Numbered from the stretch's first letter, positions 42,901-54,300 are shown. The stretch is 64,000 nucleotides of DNA from Petrosia ficiformis (GCA_947044365.1 OX345644.1:4032077-4096076); one strand, 5' to 3'. Program-made: numbers and translations. Notes: generated by a model from the sequence alone, not told the origin.

Positions 42901-43421
42901 AAAGGTCATTCACGTTCAACATGACCTCAGAAAAATGTTAGTTTGGACAATCTTTTTACATGCACTATTTTCATATAATAGTACTTCCCGTTCTTTTTTG
43001 TGTATGTCAAATTTCAATCCATTGCTTCATTATTGAGTTACAGTATAATCATGTATTAGCCTTATGACATTAAACTATACACTATAGTATATATAAAGTC
43101 ATCACATCATAATTTTGAGGACATCATGTAAATGACCTTGTAATTTACATGTACATGTAGTTGTTAGGTTCTTATACAACTGGTTTAATAGAGAGCATTT
43201 AATTAATATTATAATTATTCAAAATGGCTCATTTCTTCAACAAGTCACAAATATAAATGTACACATGTAATTCATCAGTCATATGTGTAACTCACTTTCA
43301 TGCATTCTACATGTTGCCAGACAAGACATCCATCACAGCATATCATATATCCATCATCATGAGTGAACCCACAAATACATCGGGTCACATAATCACCATA
43401 ATCCTCATCTTCATTAGCCAT
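14528..43421 (-). CDS. KMT2E/SETD5: KMT2E/SETD5 orthologue (PHD-SET chromatin regulator)
   Basis: Minus-strand exons: 43421-43296, 42550-42439, 36963-36758, 35734-35345, 34622-34552, 34492-34430, 34338-34284, 34207-34098, 33837-33703, 33413-33260, 32319-32257, 30969-30812, 24096-24050, 23970-23940, 23816-23797, 23593-23543, 23041-22804, 22568-22389, 21509-21443, 20869-20351, 19821-18994, 18877-18782, 17949-17746, 14805-14528. About 1,400 residues. PHD finger at 13-60 ([19 protein letters not shown]). SET at about 262-390 ([40 protein letters not shown]). [18 protein letters not shown] starts at ~496, and [15 protein letters not shown] is further C-terminal, both hallmarks of KMT2E/SETD5. Ser/Pro/His-rich tail. 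The usual Asn-His of the SET motif is Arg-Arg, as in this family, so weak or no methyltransferase activity is likely. Exon 30969-30812 ends in phase 2 but 24096-24050 needs phase 0, so one exon is missing in the 6.7-kb intron. Coding sequence or 5'UTR may also lie upstream of the first ATG. Confidence 0.9.
15472..16899 (+). CDS. CENP-B/pogo-type DDE transposase
   Basis: 475 residues from the first ATG (an in-frame GTG further upstream was not used). Residues about 13-60 are a helix-turn-helix ([26 protein letters not shown]). Residues about 85-150 are a CENP-B-type second HTH ([27 protein letters not shown]). The catalytic core shows Asp184 ([12 protein letters not shown]), Asp289 ([10 protein letters not shown]) and Asp325 ([14 protein letters not shown]), a DD35D spacing typical of pogo/Tigger/Jerky relatives. 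The last ~50 residues are strongly acidic ([11 protein letters not shown]). No frameshift or stop, so it is probably functional or very young. Expected to cut and paste its own element in the nucleus. Confidence 0.92.
   Translation: MRLSMAKERHRSFDLGFKLRAVEFADKRSKEAAAREFDVVPKRIREWCKQREKLLEQKKRGQSTKRKRLNGGGRKALYEDMEEVLFDWIMDLRGRNLRVSRRMIAERAKSLCKEAHSPMCVLFKASNGWLRRFMKRKSLSLRRKTTVCQATPEDCIPKLVSFIIHLRKLQRKQKYTKECTYAMDETACWFDMPSDTTVASTGSKAVPVKTTGHEKDHFTVVLTARADGKMKPFVVFKGKGTRLMKDLQNIPGVLVTFSSNSWMNDSLTADYLQKIIGRLSFSKRLLLWDAYKCHTSEATKAELGRLKLDTAVVPGGCTKFIQAADVAWNACFKSHMRGYYDIWLAEPAVHEYTRGGNLKPPSRSLLCQWVKSAWEAVPAETVKKSFLSCAITTDLDGNDDNEIHCFKPNQPCHEGRIALQQEVARFLGSDDDDTSDPFVSDDDEEETENNEVLIHDDLSDSSGEESDGEASADSD
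17042..17377 (-). CDS. HIRAN-domain accessory protein of the transposon
   Basis: 111 residues, convergent with the transposase across ~140 bp. Residues about 15-105 resemble a HIRAN domain: [39 protein letters not shown] and [14 protein letters not shown] match the Gly-Glu, Glu-x-x-Asn/Asp, Ala-x-x-Val and Val-Gly-x-x-Pro pattern. In HLTF/Rad5-type proteins, HIRAN binds 3' single-strand DNA ends. Here it could bind transposon ends or repair intermediates (inference). It lies inside the inverted ends, so it belongs to the element. Confidence 0.75.
   Translation of the reverse strand: MAESEFRKESVIRGHHVYRFVWTPVVGEELILEPEDCNEHDKFAVAVKRNDEIVGHMPRSFSWVSWYFLKHRGKIRCVITGKRRHGVGLEVPCTYTFVGSARLIQKLSKRL
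18606..18663. repeat. Perfect 24-bp-arm hairpin
   Basis: The arm atagccctagttggaggcag (continuing ttat) is matched exactly by its inverse after a ~6-bp loop. Intron of the KMT2E/SETD5 gene. It may be the core of a foldback element that includes cttttgtgttaccatgg, also seen near 10070. Confidence 0.8.
20081..20244. mobile_element. MITE family D, copy 1
   Basis: Left end ggggtgtggcaacagccagt, right end ttggctcactattttcacaccc (inverted). Internal ggagcaggacaagagt is shared with the copies at 38595-38753 and, inverted, 58296-58410. Intronic, non-coding. Confidence 0.8.
21617..22333. mobile_element. Non-autonomous element family A, copy 1
   Basis: Left end ctatgattgctttgtggtgtc, right end gggaaagcaatcataggga, inverted. 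Internal acaacagcctattatagttatt and ttgtagaac.taggaatat blocks are shared with the copies at 28822 and 37037. Intron of the KMT2E/SETD5 gene. Confidence 0.75.
23130..23525. repeat. 25-bp minisatellite, ~15 copies
   Basis: The unit caatactgatacacatgtac followed by a(c/t)att is repeated about 15 times with two alternating variants (acacatgtacacatt and acatatgtacatatt). It fills most of the intron between exons 23593-23543 and 23041-22804. Confidence 0.9.
24675..28565 (+). CDS. Ankyrin-ROC-COR-death-domain protein (DAPK-like without kinase)
   Basis: Exons 24675-27680, 27767-27869 and 28297-28565 join in phase to give 1,125 residues. Residues about 50-350 hold ankyrin repeats ([20 protein letters not shown] and related units). 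Residues about 376-530 are a ROC GTPase-like domain: P-loop GNTTNGKSS near 386, DFAGHPEYY near 444, SHADD near 513. A COR-like region follows (about 590-880). Exon 3 encodes a C-terminal death domain ([40 protein letters not shown]). The order ANK-ROC-COR-death matches DAPK1 without its kinase; that similarity is an inference from architecture. Likely a cytosolic stress or immune signalling scaffold. It lies on the opposite strand, wholly inside the 6.7-kb intron (30811-24097) of the KMT2E/SETD5 gene. The start ATG opens a good frame with no earlier in-frame Met. Confidence 0.9.
28822..29240. mobile_element. Non-autonomous element family A, copy 2
   Basis: Left end atccctatgattgctttac, right end cccgtggaaagcaat, inverted. 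Shares cctgaaacacaacagcctat and ccttgtagaactttaggaat with the 37037 copy. Confidence 0.75.
29460..29620 (-). other. Possible unplaced exon of the KMT2E/SETD5 gene
   Basis: A minus-strand open stretch reads [19 protein letters not shown], then [16 protein letters not shown] and a Thr/Asn-rich end. It looks protein-like rather than repeat-derived. A missing exon of length 1 mod 3 is needed in this intron, but the only nearby acceptor (gtaag before ACACAAATC) gives the wrong phase, so the link is not established. Confidence 0.25.
29740..29870. repeat. (TA)n microsatellite with TACATG units
   Basis: TA dinucleotide runs interspersed with tacatgtatata. Intronic. Confidence 0.9.
30060..30235 (+). 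promoter_or_regulatory. Promoter-like segment within an intron
   Basis: ctgattggcca (a CCAAT-box sequence), ggtcacatgatc (E-box-like) and gtatataaag (TATA-like, near 30112) lie within 50 bp in this order. A possible donor (acaggtatgaaa, near 30210) follows. It might start an unannotated plus-strand transcript. Based on motif order only. Confidence 0.25.
31215..31535 (-). repeat. Dispersed repeat family B, copy 1
   Basis: The reverse complement shares with 39848-40512 the ordered blocks aatgcac/cattgg, cttgct.cttcttcc, ctttgttagaag, tgggcgttgcc and ctttccagcaaag. Confidence 0.75.
32275..32445. repeat. Tandem duplication of a 3' splice-site region
   Basis: On the minus strand the acceptor of exon 32319-32257 (attatattctag then CCTACAGATA) is repeated about 68 bp upstream with the same preceding block (acataattataa...gtataattatattctag), and a partial third copy follows. 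The duplicated unit includes the first bases of the exon. Confidence 0.8.
32650..33262. repeat. 41-bp minisatellite containing copies of a 5' splice site
   Basis: Fourteen copies of a ~41-bp unit directly follow exon 33413-33260. On the minus strand each reads about ...AGTAGAGATgtaagttataaactatacatgtaa (split here as AGTAGAGAT and gtaagttataaac). The authentic junction is AGCAGAGAT then gtaagttataaac, so the array has amplified the exon end and its donor. Confidence 0.9.
33898..33961. repeat. (AG)n microsatellite
   Basis: About 30 uninterrupted AG units in the intron between exons 34207-34098 and 33837-33703 of the minus-strand gene. Confidence 0.95.
36060..36245. repeat. Dispersed repeat family C, copy 2
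   Basis: Contains ctttagttaactatg, aactaactaaaaccac, ttagttaactaaaac and an acccttttagtaagc end, matching the copies at 6885-7150 and 58610-58775. Confidence 0.65.
37037..37772. mobile_element. Family A element containing a nested family B insertion
   Basis: Left end tccctatgattgctttac and right end ccccgtggaaagcaatcata. Between them, about 37300-37745 is family B sequence (gtgggcgttgcc, ctttccacaaagtaagta, ending ggtaaagggttaa). The family A block ttgtagaactttaggaatat is at about 37195. Confidence 0.7.
38595..38753. mobile_element. MITE family D, copy 2
   Basis: Left end ggtgtggaaacagccagtta, right end ttggctcactgtttccacat, inverted. Internal gaggagcaggacaagagta. Confidence 0.8.
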
Positions 43422-43460
43422 GTTATCAGTTGTCTCTAGTTACATGTACCAATAGATATC
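38820..43460. repeat. Scattered TACATGTACATGTA palindromic repeats
   Basis: Short runs of the self-complementary hexamer TACATG/ACATGT recur dozens of times across the introns of the KMT2E/SETD5 gene (dense here, also at 30.3-36 kb) and less often elsewhere. Typical copies are tgtacatgtacatgta (38825-38895, 40935-41020, 41490-41530). Confidence 0.85.
39848..40512 (+). repeat. Dispersed repeat family B, full-looking copy
   Basis: Starts near acccttta and ends near taaagggtt, inverted relative to each other. It carries palindromic gacgtctacagacgtc near the left end and two related internal units (ctcgtcttgctactttcttcc and ctagccttgctatcttcctg). Confidence 0.65.
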
Positions 43461-44788
43461 TAAATCACCCTGTAAACATTTTCACAAGATAATATGAATT
43501 TAGTCAAGGTCTAGGTGTTTAGAATGTACATGTGGTCTACAATGTGTATTATTGAACTATAATAATATATCACTAACATGAGCCACGAGGTAACAGGATT
43601 ATATTTCAGAAACAAAGACTGAGCGAGTAGCAGTGTTTTGATAAGCTCATATGGCGCACCATTGGCCCAAAGAGCTTCTTATTTGGCACTGCACAGTTCT
43701 CTCTTTAAGCCAGCGACACTGTTAATTATGATTATATTGTCACTAACTCTGTTAATTAGCTAAAGACGTATTCCCCAATGGCACACACACTAACCATTGT
43801 TGAGCCTATTTGGCCCATGCTTCAAAACTTATCAAAACCTCTGGTGAGTACTCATTTCTATAACATCATTAATTACACATGCATGATACTAATACCAGTA
43901 TCTGCCACATGCCAGAAAATAGGGGTTATAAACCAGTCTGTAACTTCCCTATTTCAAAATACAACACATAGCAACAACATAGTAACAGGCTATAAATTAC
44001 CTTTAAAAGAACTAATTAAAACTCCATGTATCTTCTTTTCAAACGTACTACAAATTTAACTATTGTTTTCAACGTTAACTGAACTATTCACTTCATAGCT
44101 AAAACACAACACTTTAATTCTTGAAAGTTCAATTAAACTAGCTTGAGGCAAGTCCAAGTTGTCTCTTGTATGATAAAAATCTCTCCTGTAAAACAAATGG
44201 TGTAATGTAATGAATATAACTGACCTCTTTACTTTCAGAGGTAAGGTTAGTCATTAAATACATACTTATAGGTAAAGCTTACCTCTACTAATAGCCTAAC
44301 AATATCCAGACTAAATTTAGTACTTTTCCAAAGTACAGGATTCGTACTTTAAGGCAATTTACTGAGATATTTCAAACTTAAAGAAGAAGTATCTCGTAGT
44401 AAACAAACTACCTGGAGCTGATATAGACGACAAACAACAAAGGTGAAGATAGTGCAACAACCTCCCTCAGATACTACTTTTCAATATTCCACCTCGTGCG
44501 TTCTTTTACGGTTTAATAGACTTTACGGTGAGTTTCGCGCTTTGTTCAATACGCATGCTCAATAATAAACATAAATAAACCAGCCCCACCCTACATATCA
44601 GTTACTGCAGAACTGAAATCATAGTCAGAGCTAGACTCCGTTGCAGAGGCGGATTTTACTAAGTTGGTGGACAATTTAGAGTTCATTTTTACTAGTACGG
44701 CGTATAAATCTGTGTAAAAGTATCCTGTGTGTGTTATGCAATCATAATCAAGTCAAAGAGTGTTTATCATTGGACAGATAAAATTATT
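43422..44788. promoter_or_regulatory. Head-to-head intergenic region (bidirectional promoter candidate)
   Basis: 1.37 kb separates the first recognised coding ATGs of the minus-strand KMT2E/SETD5 gene and the plus-strand matrix gene. A TATA-like TATAAAT at 44703-44709 lies 80 bp before the matrix-gene ATG, in a relatively GC-rich patch (44,480-44,720). No plus-strand coding exon was recognised here; unseen 5'UTR exons of the minus gene are possible. Confidence 0.45.
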
Positions 44789-47700
44789 ATGCAAATGAGT
44801 TGTTTGTTTGTTTGCGTTGCCTTGGTGCTCGTGTCAATATCAAGTGCTGAATATCAGTGGAGTGGATTTGTGAATAATGTTGAGGAGGACTTTGATTTTA
44901 TGTGTCCTGATAATTTAGCAATCACTGGAATAGCAAGTCAATTCAAGTATGTTTGCTTAGCTCAAAATTAGGTTGTAAAGACTTTAGTGTATAGTTTAAT
45001 GTCATAAGGTTAATACATGATTATACTGTAACTCAATAATGAAGCAATGCATTGAATACACAGAAATTTTAATGTGTCAAACAGAAATGCTGCATCTACA
45101 CAAGATGTAGGTTTCTATGGAGGTTCAAAAGAGAATGGGAAGGATAATTATATGAAAATGGTGTAGGAAAAAGATTTTTGGTCATTCCAAACTGAATGTC
45201 ATAGAGAACGTGAACGACCTTTACTTTAATTAAGCAATTGCCAAACCTGTATGATAGCAAGACTAAGGCATGACAGTAACTACATGTATGAGAAAATACA
45301 TTTTATTTTTTCAATTTCTGTGATTGTTCTTTTTTGTGCAATAAATTAATATTCAGACTAGTTTCAATTTATACACACAATAGGCAAAGGAAAAGCATTT
45401 TTAAATGCTGCCCTACATATTATATACACAAATCTATAAAGTCATATATACATTATTACAGTGATGCTATTGATGACAGAAGATGGGAGTTTCAGTGTGC
45501 AAGTGGAGGTGGAGTTGCTAATGTCACATCTAACTGTACACTACAGGTTTGTTCAGCACACATCATAGTCACATATATTATAACTATAATTATCTTTGAT
45601 GAAGAAAGTTTAATTTAGTTCTCATGTAACTATGTACAAAATAAAAATTTTATGATAGCAAGACTAAGGCATGACAGAGATATAGAATTTGAATTATTCA
45701 CCAAGTTGTGTAGATGATTATTATAGTAAATCTATATGTGCATACAATCTTTGCTCCAGGATGGAATCAATGAATTGCGAATGGAGTTTAATTATGAATG
45801 CCCAGATGATGGATACATTGCAGGCTTCAAATCGGAATATTCAAGCAGTGATGATGATAGAGTGTGGTATCCATACTGCTGTACAAGACCATATTCTAGC
45901 CTTGTAAACTGTCATGTTCCTTCTTCTGTATGGGAAAACAGTCTGGAGGGATTATTAAACTGGACAACCACTAGTGAAAGGGTTTTAACTGGTGTGGTTA
46001 CTTTCTTTGCATCATTCAATAGGTAAATGGATAATAAATATTTATCTTCATGTTGATCTATAAATTATAATGTTTTAACTTTAGGGATCGACGTTGGAGA
46101 TTTCAACAATGTGAAATTGAAGGTTTGTGCAATGACTGAGAGAGATAAGGAGGGAAAGGAAATCAGATTATGAATATAATTATAATACTGTACTTCCCCT
46201 TAACCCACAATAACTTTATATTAAATTTCTGCATGACTATAAAAGCTGCCACCCCTAAAGAGTTGCACAGTGTGCATAGTGATGTATACTTTATTACAGA
46301 ACTTCATACTAGAGCAGGGCCAGTAATTTGGTCGAACCCACTGTTCTGTATGAAGTGTACATGAAGAATACTTGTTGCTTGCAACAGTCTGAGTGCACCC
46401 TTGTTTTTCAATGATAATCAGTGTTGATGTTTATTACTTTAATAGTGCTATCATTAGACATTGATCCAATCACATTTCATATACTAGTGATGGGCTTAAT
46501 GCATAGCTATTATCCACGAAATTCTTTGCAGTTCATTCAATGTTTTAACATTGCAAGAAGTTGGGGCTCAATATTACATAATTACATGTTAACAGGTTTT
46601 ACCAGCTATAATTAATTTTAATTCACACTTGTATCTTCCATGCAGTAAGTTGTGGAGATCCTGGAATACCAGAGAATGCAATGAGAGAAGGTGACAGCTT
46701 TTTGTATGAAGATACTGTGGTATTCACATGCAATAATGGTTACTATCAGTCCAGTGGTGCAGAAGGTGGAGTGAGGGTTTGTCAAGATACCGGAATATGG
46801 AGTAACACGCAACCTGAATGTTCATGTCAGTGAAATATTCCATAATAATACAATAAAAGGGGCCCTTGGAATTTGAAACAACAAAATTTATATTTCATTA
46901 ATCGGGACTGTAACTAGGAACCTATGAAGAAGGAAGCAAGGGTATAATCAATCAAGGGTGTAACTATGAATGTATAAAGAGGGAGGTACAATAAGCCATT
47001 GTATAAAGGGGGAGGCAATGGCTTATTATGCAAGTAGATGTGTGAGAGTGGCTCACACAAGCAAGTGGGCATTTCCTTCCTCAGTCATATGTTACCATGG
47101 TGAGCTTGAGTATTTAGCACCCCACCACCACCACTTTTCAGATATGAATTTTTAATATTACATCGATTTTATTGTCATACAATAATTATAGCAAAAACCT
47201 AATAACATAATCTGACAAACAATGTATATTGTCAAATTGCACCAGAAGCAACCTAAAATCCTAACGTTTTCCAGGACAGTATGCCCTACTTACAGTAGTT
47301 TTGCATGCTATGTGGTCACAAATCCCTGTTGCTTGCTTCAGCCCTTCCTAACATGACAGTTTGTTTGCTGTCCACCTTAGTTCCCTTTATTTAATCTCTC
47401 CATTTTACTCTGGAATTATCTTTCAATAGTGTGTACAAATATAGAGAATTGTGCAGATATACGTTGCACAAACCCAACAGACCATTACTGTGAAGAGTGT
47501 GAATCAGACAATGGGGTAGCATTGGGAGAAAGAGGATATGAGAACTTAAACTTCTCTTGTGAACGTAAGTTAAACTGAGCTACACAAAAATAATTATATT
47601 ACTAAAAGTAGTACAGTATGAAATTAATATAAGTATAATTTTAATTGTCATACACCTTAGCTAGTTTAGTTACATCATATCCAGTATTTAAATATATTTC

Positions 47701-50700
47701 CTTATGATTGTGTAACACACAAAGATTCGATTTTATTATTATTATTCATATTCTTTAATCTCCTCACCCTATAGCATTGTGTTCATGGCTGCAGGCATTT
47801 TGTTACCCAGGCGAGTGTCCAGGAGGAATCACATCATGTAATTGTACTAATGGTTTTACTGGTTCTGACTGCCTTATCAGTAAGTAGGAAAATTCAATAA
47901 TAATTTTTTTTTTTAAATCTGTTTGTATTTGATCATGTTTATTATGTATTTTAAAAATCTATTCCAGTCACTGCTGAGCCTGATTTGGAGACCTGCACTA
48001 TACAGATCACTTCCCCTTCCACTTTGACTTCCACATGTTACATCAATGTCACAGACACGCACTATATAAACTACATTCCAGCTGGTCTAACAGCAAGATG
48101 GGACACCTCCTTCTCTCTCTCCTCGCCCCCTCCTGAGCCTCAATATGTAGATAGTTATAGTATTGGGATCAGTGAAGCTAGTGTAGTAGCCAGTGTGTAC
48201 AGAATGGACTCATGTAAGAACATCACCTTTGTTTGCATTGTATGTTTGTACAAACATGTGTCTGTGTGTCTGTCTGTCTATGTGTGTGTTTGTGTGTGTC
48301 TGTCTGTATGTGCACGGCTTGTAGTAACAGTGTAACCAGACACCTGATAGTGTCCCATGTCTGATAAAAATAGGTCGGAATGTCCTCATTTCAGTCAAAT
48401 TTATAGCATTTTATGAACATTTCTCAAAAGTTGTTGTGAGCACTGATGTATGTCTGTGTCTGTCTGTATGTGTCTATCTGTACATGTATGTGTGTGTCTG
48501 TCTGTCTGTCTGTCTGTCTGTGTGTCTGTCTGTATGCGCAGGGCTTGCAATAGAAATGTTAACCAGACACCTGATAGTGTCCCATGTCTGATAAAAATAG
48601 GTCAGAATGTCCTCATTTCGGTCAAATTTATAGCATTTTATGAACATTTCTCAAGGGTGTTGTGAACACTGATGTGTGTCTGTGTCTGTCTGCATCTGTA
48701 CATGTATGTGTGTGTCTGTCTATATGTGTGTACTGTGTTTGTGTGTCTGTGTGTTGATGAAGATAATGTATTGCCCATGTTTTATTTCTGCTACATACAA
48801 ATATATTTAATATCTTTTCATAGATCCTACTGACTCTTCCACTACAACTATACATCCATGTGAAAGTGTATCAGTTTCTTCAGATAATCCAATGATGATG
48901 GTAGATTGTGAAACCACAATGTCTAACATGGATCTTAGCAATCATACATTTTTACATGGAGACTGGTAAGAAATCATCAAATATCTTAACTTATGACCTT
49001 AGTAAGAAATGATAATTATTTAGTTTATGTACGTTAGTGTTGCACCTATACTGGTACTGTTACTATAAATAAAGGTATAGGTTTAGAAATACTTCGCATT
49101 ATTATGCTTTTTTTATGTTTAGGTAAGAAAACATGCACTATGGTAGATATAATAATTTACTAACAAGATAATTGTATTGCAGACAATGTACCTTTGTCAA
49201 GGGAGTGGGAAGCAGGAGGAGGTGTGGGCATTTGCCCACCCTCCATAAGATTTTATGGGGTGGTGTAACCTGGGTGGAGCTTACTAATCATAGTGAAGTT
49301 AATTAGTGATGTGCAGTACGTATCGATATATCAAAATATCGAACTTTTCATTCAATATCATGACACAATATTGGCTTTTGGGTGTATTGATACACTGGAG
49401 TGGGCAGTTTAGTAAACATGGTTTTTCCCATTTGTCTAATTTTATACCTAAAAGCAATTGTAACAAGCTAGTGCATAACTTTAATTGACCATTGCTTGAC
49501 AAATACAACCAAACAGGACATTAATTTACATTTTATAATGATTTCAATTATTATTTCAAATATCGTGATACCGTTTCATATCATGATATTTTTGGTGGCA
49601 TTACGCAATACTACTGTTTAGTTGTATCGCACATCCCTAAAGTTAATTCTACACCCTACAATTGAATTAGTTTCTTGGCCTGCACCTTCATTTATATTAT
49701 CACAAGTCATTCTCTATAGGTTCAAAGTTAGTGTGTTTATAAACAATGGAGGATTTCTCAATATTAGAAACCTAGATGCAAATGAAACAGACACATACTA
49801 CTACACTGGAACACCCATAGCTCCATATTCACTGTTTGTAATCGACACACGTCCACCCACACACTGCTCTGTGGTAATATCACAAACATGTTTGACTAAC
49901 CAAAACGTGTTTGTTGAGTCTCTAGTCTTCAACACACTTACATTAACTTGGGGTGGCTGGAGTGATAATCCTTCAAAAATAGCACAATATAGAATTGAGG
50001 TTTATGAACTAATATACGATTCAGGTGCAGGGTATTTAGATGTGTCTGAATCTATAAATGTCATTCGAGAACCAACTTACGAATTGAAGGACAGTTATTC
50101 AGAAAGTATATCTCTTTCATCAGAAGGACCATATTCTGTGATACTCATTATTAGTGATACAGCTGGTAATAGTCAATATGCTAGAAGAATTGTTGTATAT
50201 GATGACAGTAGTGAGTTGAAGGAAGATACTGAGATACCCCTCGTAATTAGTTCCGGCTTTGCAGAAGGGAATGCCTTTTGGCAAAATTCTACAACTAGTT
50301 CCATTATAGTAAATGGTGAAGGACATTTCTTTGACACAAATCTTAAAACTTCAAACTGGTTAGCACCTGTTGTTTCTCATAATCCATCAGTACCTACTGA
50401 GTTTGATGATGGTGATCGATTTGGAGTGAATAATTCACTAGGAATTACATCACTGTCTTATCAATATGTAATAGACCAGGTTGGAGGGACTTCTTCAGCT
50501 GCTCAAACACAACCTGTTTCATTTCCATTTGATACAGATGATTTAGCCCTGGAAGCAGTTCAGGTGAATCCTGAGGTTGAAGATGGTGATAGTGTTACTA
50601 TTTGGTTTGAAGCACGAGATTTTAAAGATAATGATCCTGTATATGAGAGTGTACTGGTACATATAGATTCTAGTTCCCCTGTGGTAGAGGGTCTTGGATT

Positions 50701-51138
50701 AGTGAAGGAAGGTGTCTCGGAATTGGTTTCGCTGTATGGGTCTGAGGATTTGTTAAAACTTGATGTTCAATTCCAAGCTGTTGATACTCACAGTGGTCTG
50801 TCCAGAATAGAATGGAGGATTGAGACTCAAACTGGAGACATAGGAAGTGGACTGGTTTCTGTTCCTAATTATGAAATGGTACATATAATTTATGTATGTA
50901 TGTAAAAAACTATGTATGTATGTATACATGTGTGTATGTATGTATGTATGTATGTATATATGTATGTATGTATGTACATGTATGTAAGTATGTATGTATG
51001 TATGTATGTATGTATGTATGTATGTATGTATGTATGTATGTATGTACATTTGTATGTATGTACGTATGTATGCATGTATGTATATGTATTTATGTATCTA
51101 TGTATGTATGTATGTATGTATGTATGTATGTATGTATG

Positions 51139-51171
<33 letters not shown>

Positions 51172-51288
51172 TACATACATACATACATACATACATACTA
51201 TGTATGTATGTATGTACGTATATAACTATGTATGTATGACTGTATGTATATGTAATTATGTATTTATGTATGTATGTATATGTATATA

Positions 51289-51349
<61 letters not shown>

Positions 51350-54300
51350 GTATGTATGTAGTATGTATGTAATGTATGTATGTATGTATGCATATATATA
51401 TGTATGACTGTATATATGTATATCTAATTATGTATTTATGTATGTATGTATATGTATATATGTGTATGTATGTATACATATATAACATGTATATCTTTAC
51501 ATATACCTATTCCAGGATGATTGCTTGCTAGATTCAGACTGTATTTGTGATACAGTAGAACATTGCCACAAGAAAACTTACACAATCACATTTATCTCTT
51601 CTGACTTCACCACAACAAAAGCTAAACACGATACAGATTACTATCTGACTATCACAGCTTACAATCACGCTCAACTACCTACCTCTCTCACACATCAGTT
51701 TACTGTTGACTTGACTCCACCACTTTCTGGTAATGTCTTTGAAGGGAACAGTGAAAATGGGATATTGGATCTTGATTATCAAGAGAGTTTGTCGTTCATG
51801 ATACGGTGGGAGGGATTTTTCGATAGAGAGACTTCAATTCTTACTTATCAATACATTATTGATATCGAGTGTAAAACTGCAGCCTCATTCCAGTACCCTA
51901 ATTTGGGATCCAGTCCTGCCATTGCCACTAACAAGACATCTATTAAGTGGACAGCTACAACTGCTGGTATATATTACACTACAGTAGTAGCTTATAATGG
52001 AGCATATCTATCATCTGATCCAGTGTGTTCAGATGGTATTACAATCGATATGGAACCTCCAGTTATCAAAGGTGTTTATATTACTGGTGCACAGGTTCAT
52101 GAAGGACTTGTACATAGTGGAGAAGAGGTGTGGTTGATACACAAGAACAGAGAGAGATCTTTAGTTGTTGATCCTAGTGAGTCATGTTTCAATGGAAGTT
52201 TTAACATTTCAGAAGAAATATTTGGATTCCCAATCAAATATAATGGGTGAGTTTAGAACATACCCACATGTGGGATATGTTTGATATGTGTGACTTGTAT
52301 GACTTGTTTGATATGTGTGACTTGTATGACTTGTGTGATTTGTGTGATACGTGTGACTTGTATGACCTGTGTCAGTTACATGACTTAAGTAATTTTTATA
52401 ATCTGCATGCCATGTGTACTGTTTATATTTTTTTGTGACTTGTGTGACATGTGTGACTTGTGTGACATGTGTATCATCATCACCACTATCATGTATCATT
52501 ACGTTTTATGATGTGTGACTTGTTGTGTCATTTAGTGACTTGCCACACACTAACTATACTATACAATTCTAATGCTTGCAGTGTATATATATAGGGGAAA
52601 GTGTAGTATATGATTATATAATGTACTACGTATATTAACATTATCATTTTGTAATAAATATTACGTAAATGTTTTTTCCACAGGTCTCTGATATCAACCA
52701 TTTCTTCTGTCCAATGTTCCAATTACCCACCATTCAAATCATTAACGTACACACCAGTTGACACAGTTCTTAACATCACATGGATTGTTGATGATAACAC
52801 TGGCATACGAGACTATCAGTTTGGTATATCAACCACATATAACACTACATCAAATCCCGATATTATTCCTTTTACAAGTACAACTGGTCTTTCTCATTTC
52901 TCTGCATTTAATTCACATTTCACTAAACCTGAAGAATTTTATGTGATCATTAAAGCTATAGATTTATCTATGCAAGAGACAGTAGCCATTGTAGGACCAG
53001 TCATTATTGATACTTCACCACCATTGGTTAATGGTACTGTTGAGAGTAATGTGGACAATGGTTTAATGGTAGTATGGTGGGATGAATGGACTATAACTGA
53101 TAGTGAAGATGTGTTTCCATTGAGTTTTGAATATGCAATTGGTGAGTGACATTACATGTACATGTACATGTACATGTAATAATTATTATTATTAATACTA
53201 TACAGTGTATATAATATAGTTATAGTTATAAACACTTTTAAACAGTACTAAACATTTTAAGTATACATTTATGTACCAATAATCGGATTGGTAATTGGTA
53301 TTGATCATTACAGGCCATTATTCTTAATATCAGTATCAGTTATTTCTGAAAGATTTAACTAATATTGTAAAAGTGTACCAATAATGTCATTTCTTGTGAT
53401 TATAACATCATTAATTGCTTTTATGATGCTCATAATTATTGAGAAAATGCTCATTTCCATTGAAAGAATCAGAAACCACAAGGTAGATATAATATGGGAT
53501 CGGTATCAGTTATCATTACATATCTAAAGTGGTTTATGGGAATATCAGTAAAATCTCTTATCAGTACATCACTAATTTAATGTATTGATAATATTCATAA
53601 CTTATATTCCATTCAGGTCGTAAAACGTTTGGTGAAAATGTTGTTTCCTTCACTTCAATACCGGTACCTTCCATCTCTCCTCAATGCCCCACCCCTTTTT
53701 GTGTCTCCATAGATATTGAAACACTTGGTTTTAAATCAGGTAATGAATATCATATTACGCTAAGATCGATCAACACTGCTGGCCTAGTAACCAATGTTCC
53801 AATTGACCCTTATACCATGCCATTCAAACTTGATGCCAGTTGTCTTAGTATATTTGAATATGATACTCAGTTTGATATCGGAGATATGACGCTACTTGGT
53901 TTCTTATCACAGAAATATGATTATGATATTATATTTAACAGTACAGCTGTTTCTATTGGTTGGAAAGGATTGGGTGGTGATTACAGAAATGCTACATTTT
54001 CGGTTGCTCTTGGTACCAAACCTGGCTGGTCTGACATTAAACCGTTCAAAGAAGTTGAAGATGGAAATTTGCTCACTCTAAGAAATCTTTCATTAGTTCC
54101 AGGAAACATATACTATTCATCTGTTAAAGCTACTAACAGTTATGGTACAGTTACTGTTACCTCAGATGGTTTTCTCATTTTGGAATATCAGGTTAATGAT
54201 GGTGCTATATGGAATGGACTCTCTGACGAATATAATGAAGAATATAGACTATCATCAACAGAAATATCAGCACACTGGTACTACCCTAACTCTATATCCC

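Noticed and set aside
45337..45461. In-frame extension upstream of exon 45462-45546
   Set aside because: Breaks the dermatopontin motif; the acceptor at 45461 joins the first exon in phase (AA|T GAT).
50890..51490. Long open frames of Tyr-Val-Cys-Met and Tyr-Ile-His-Thr repeats on both strands
   Set aside because: Products of a (TATG)n microsatellite in an intron; same for 1828-2227, 2523-2744, 3060-3323 and 62727-63100.
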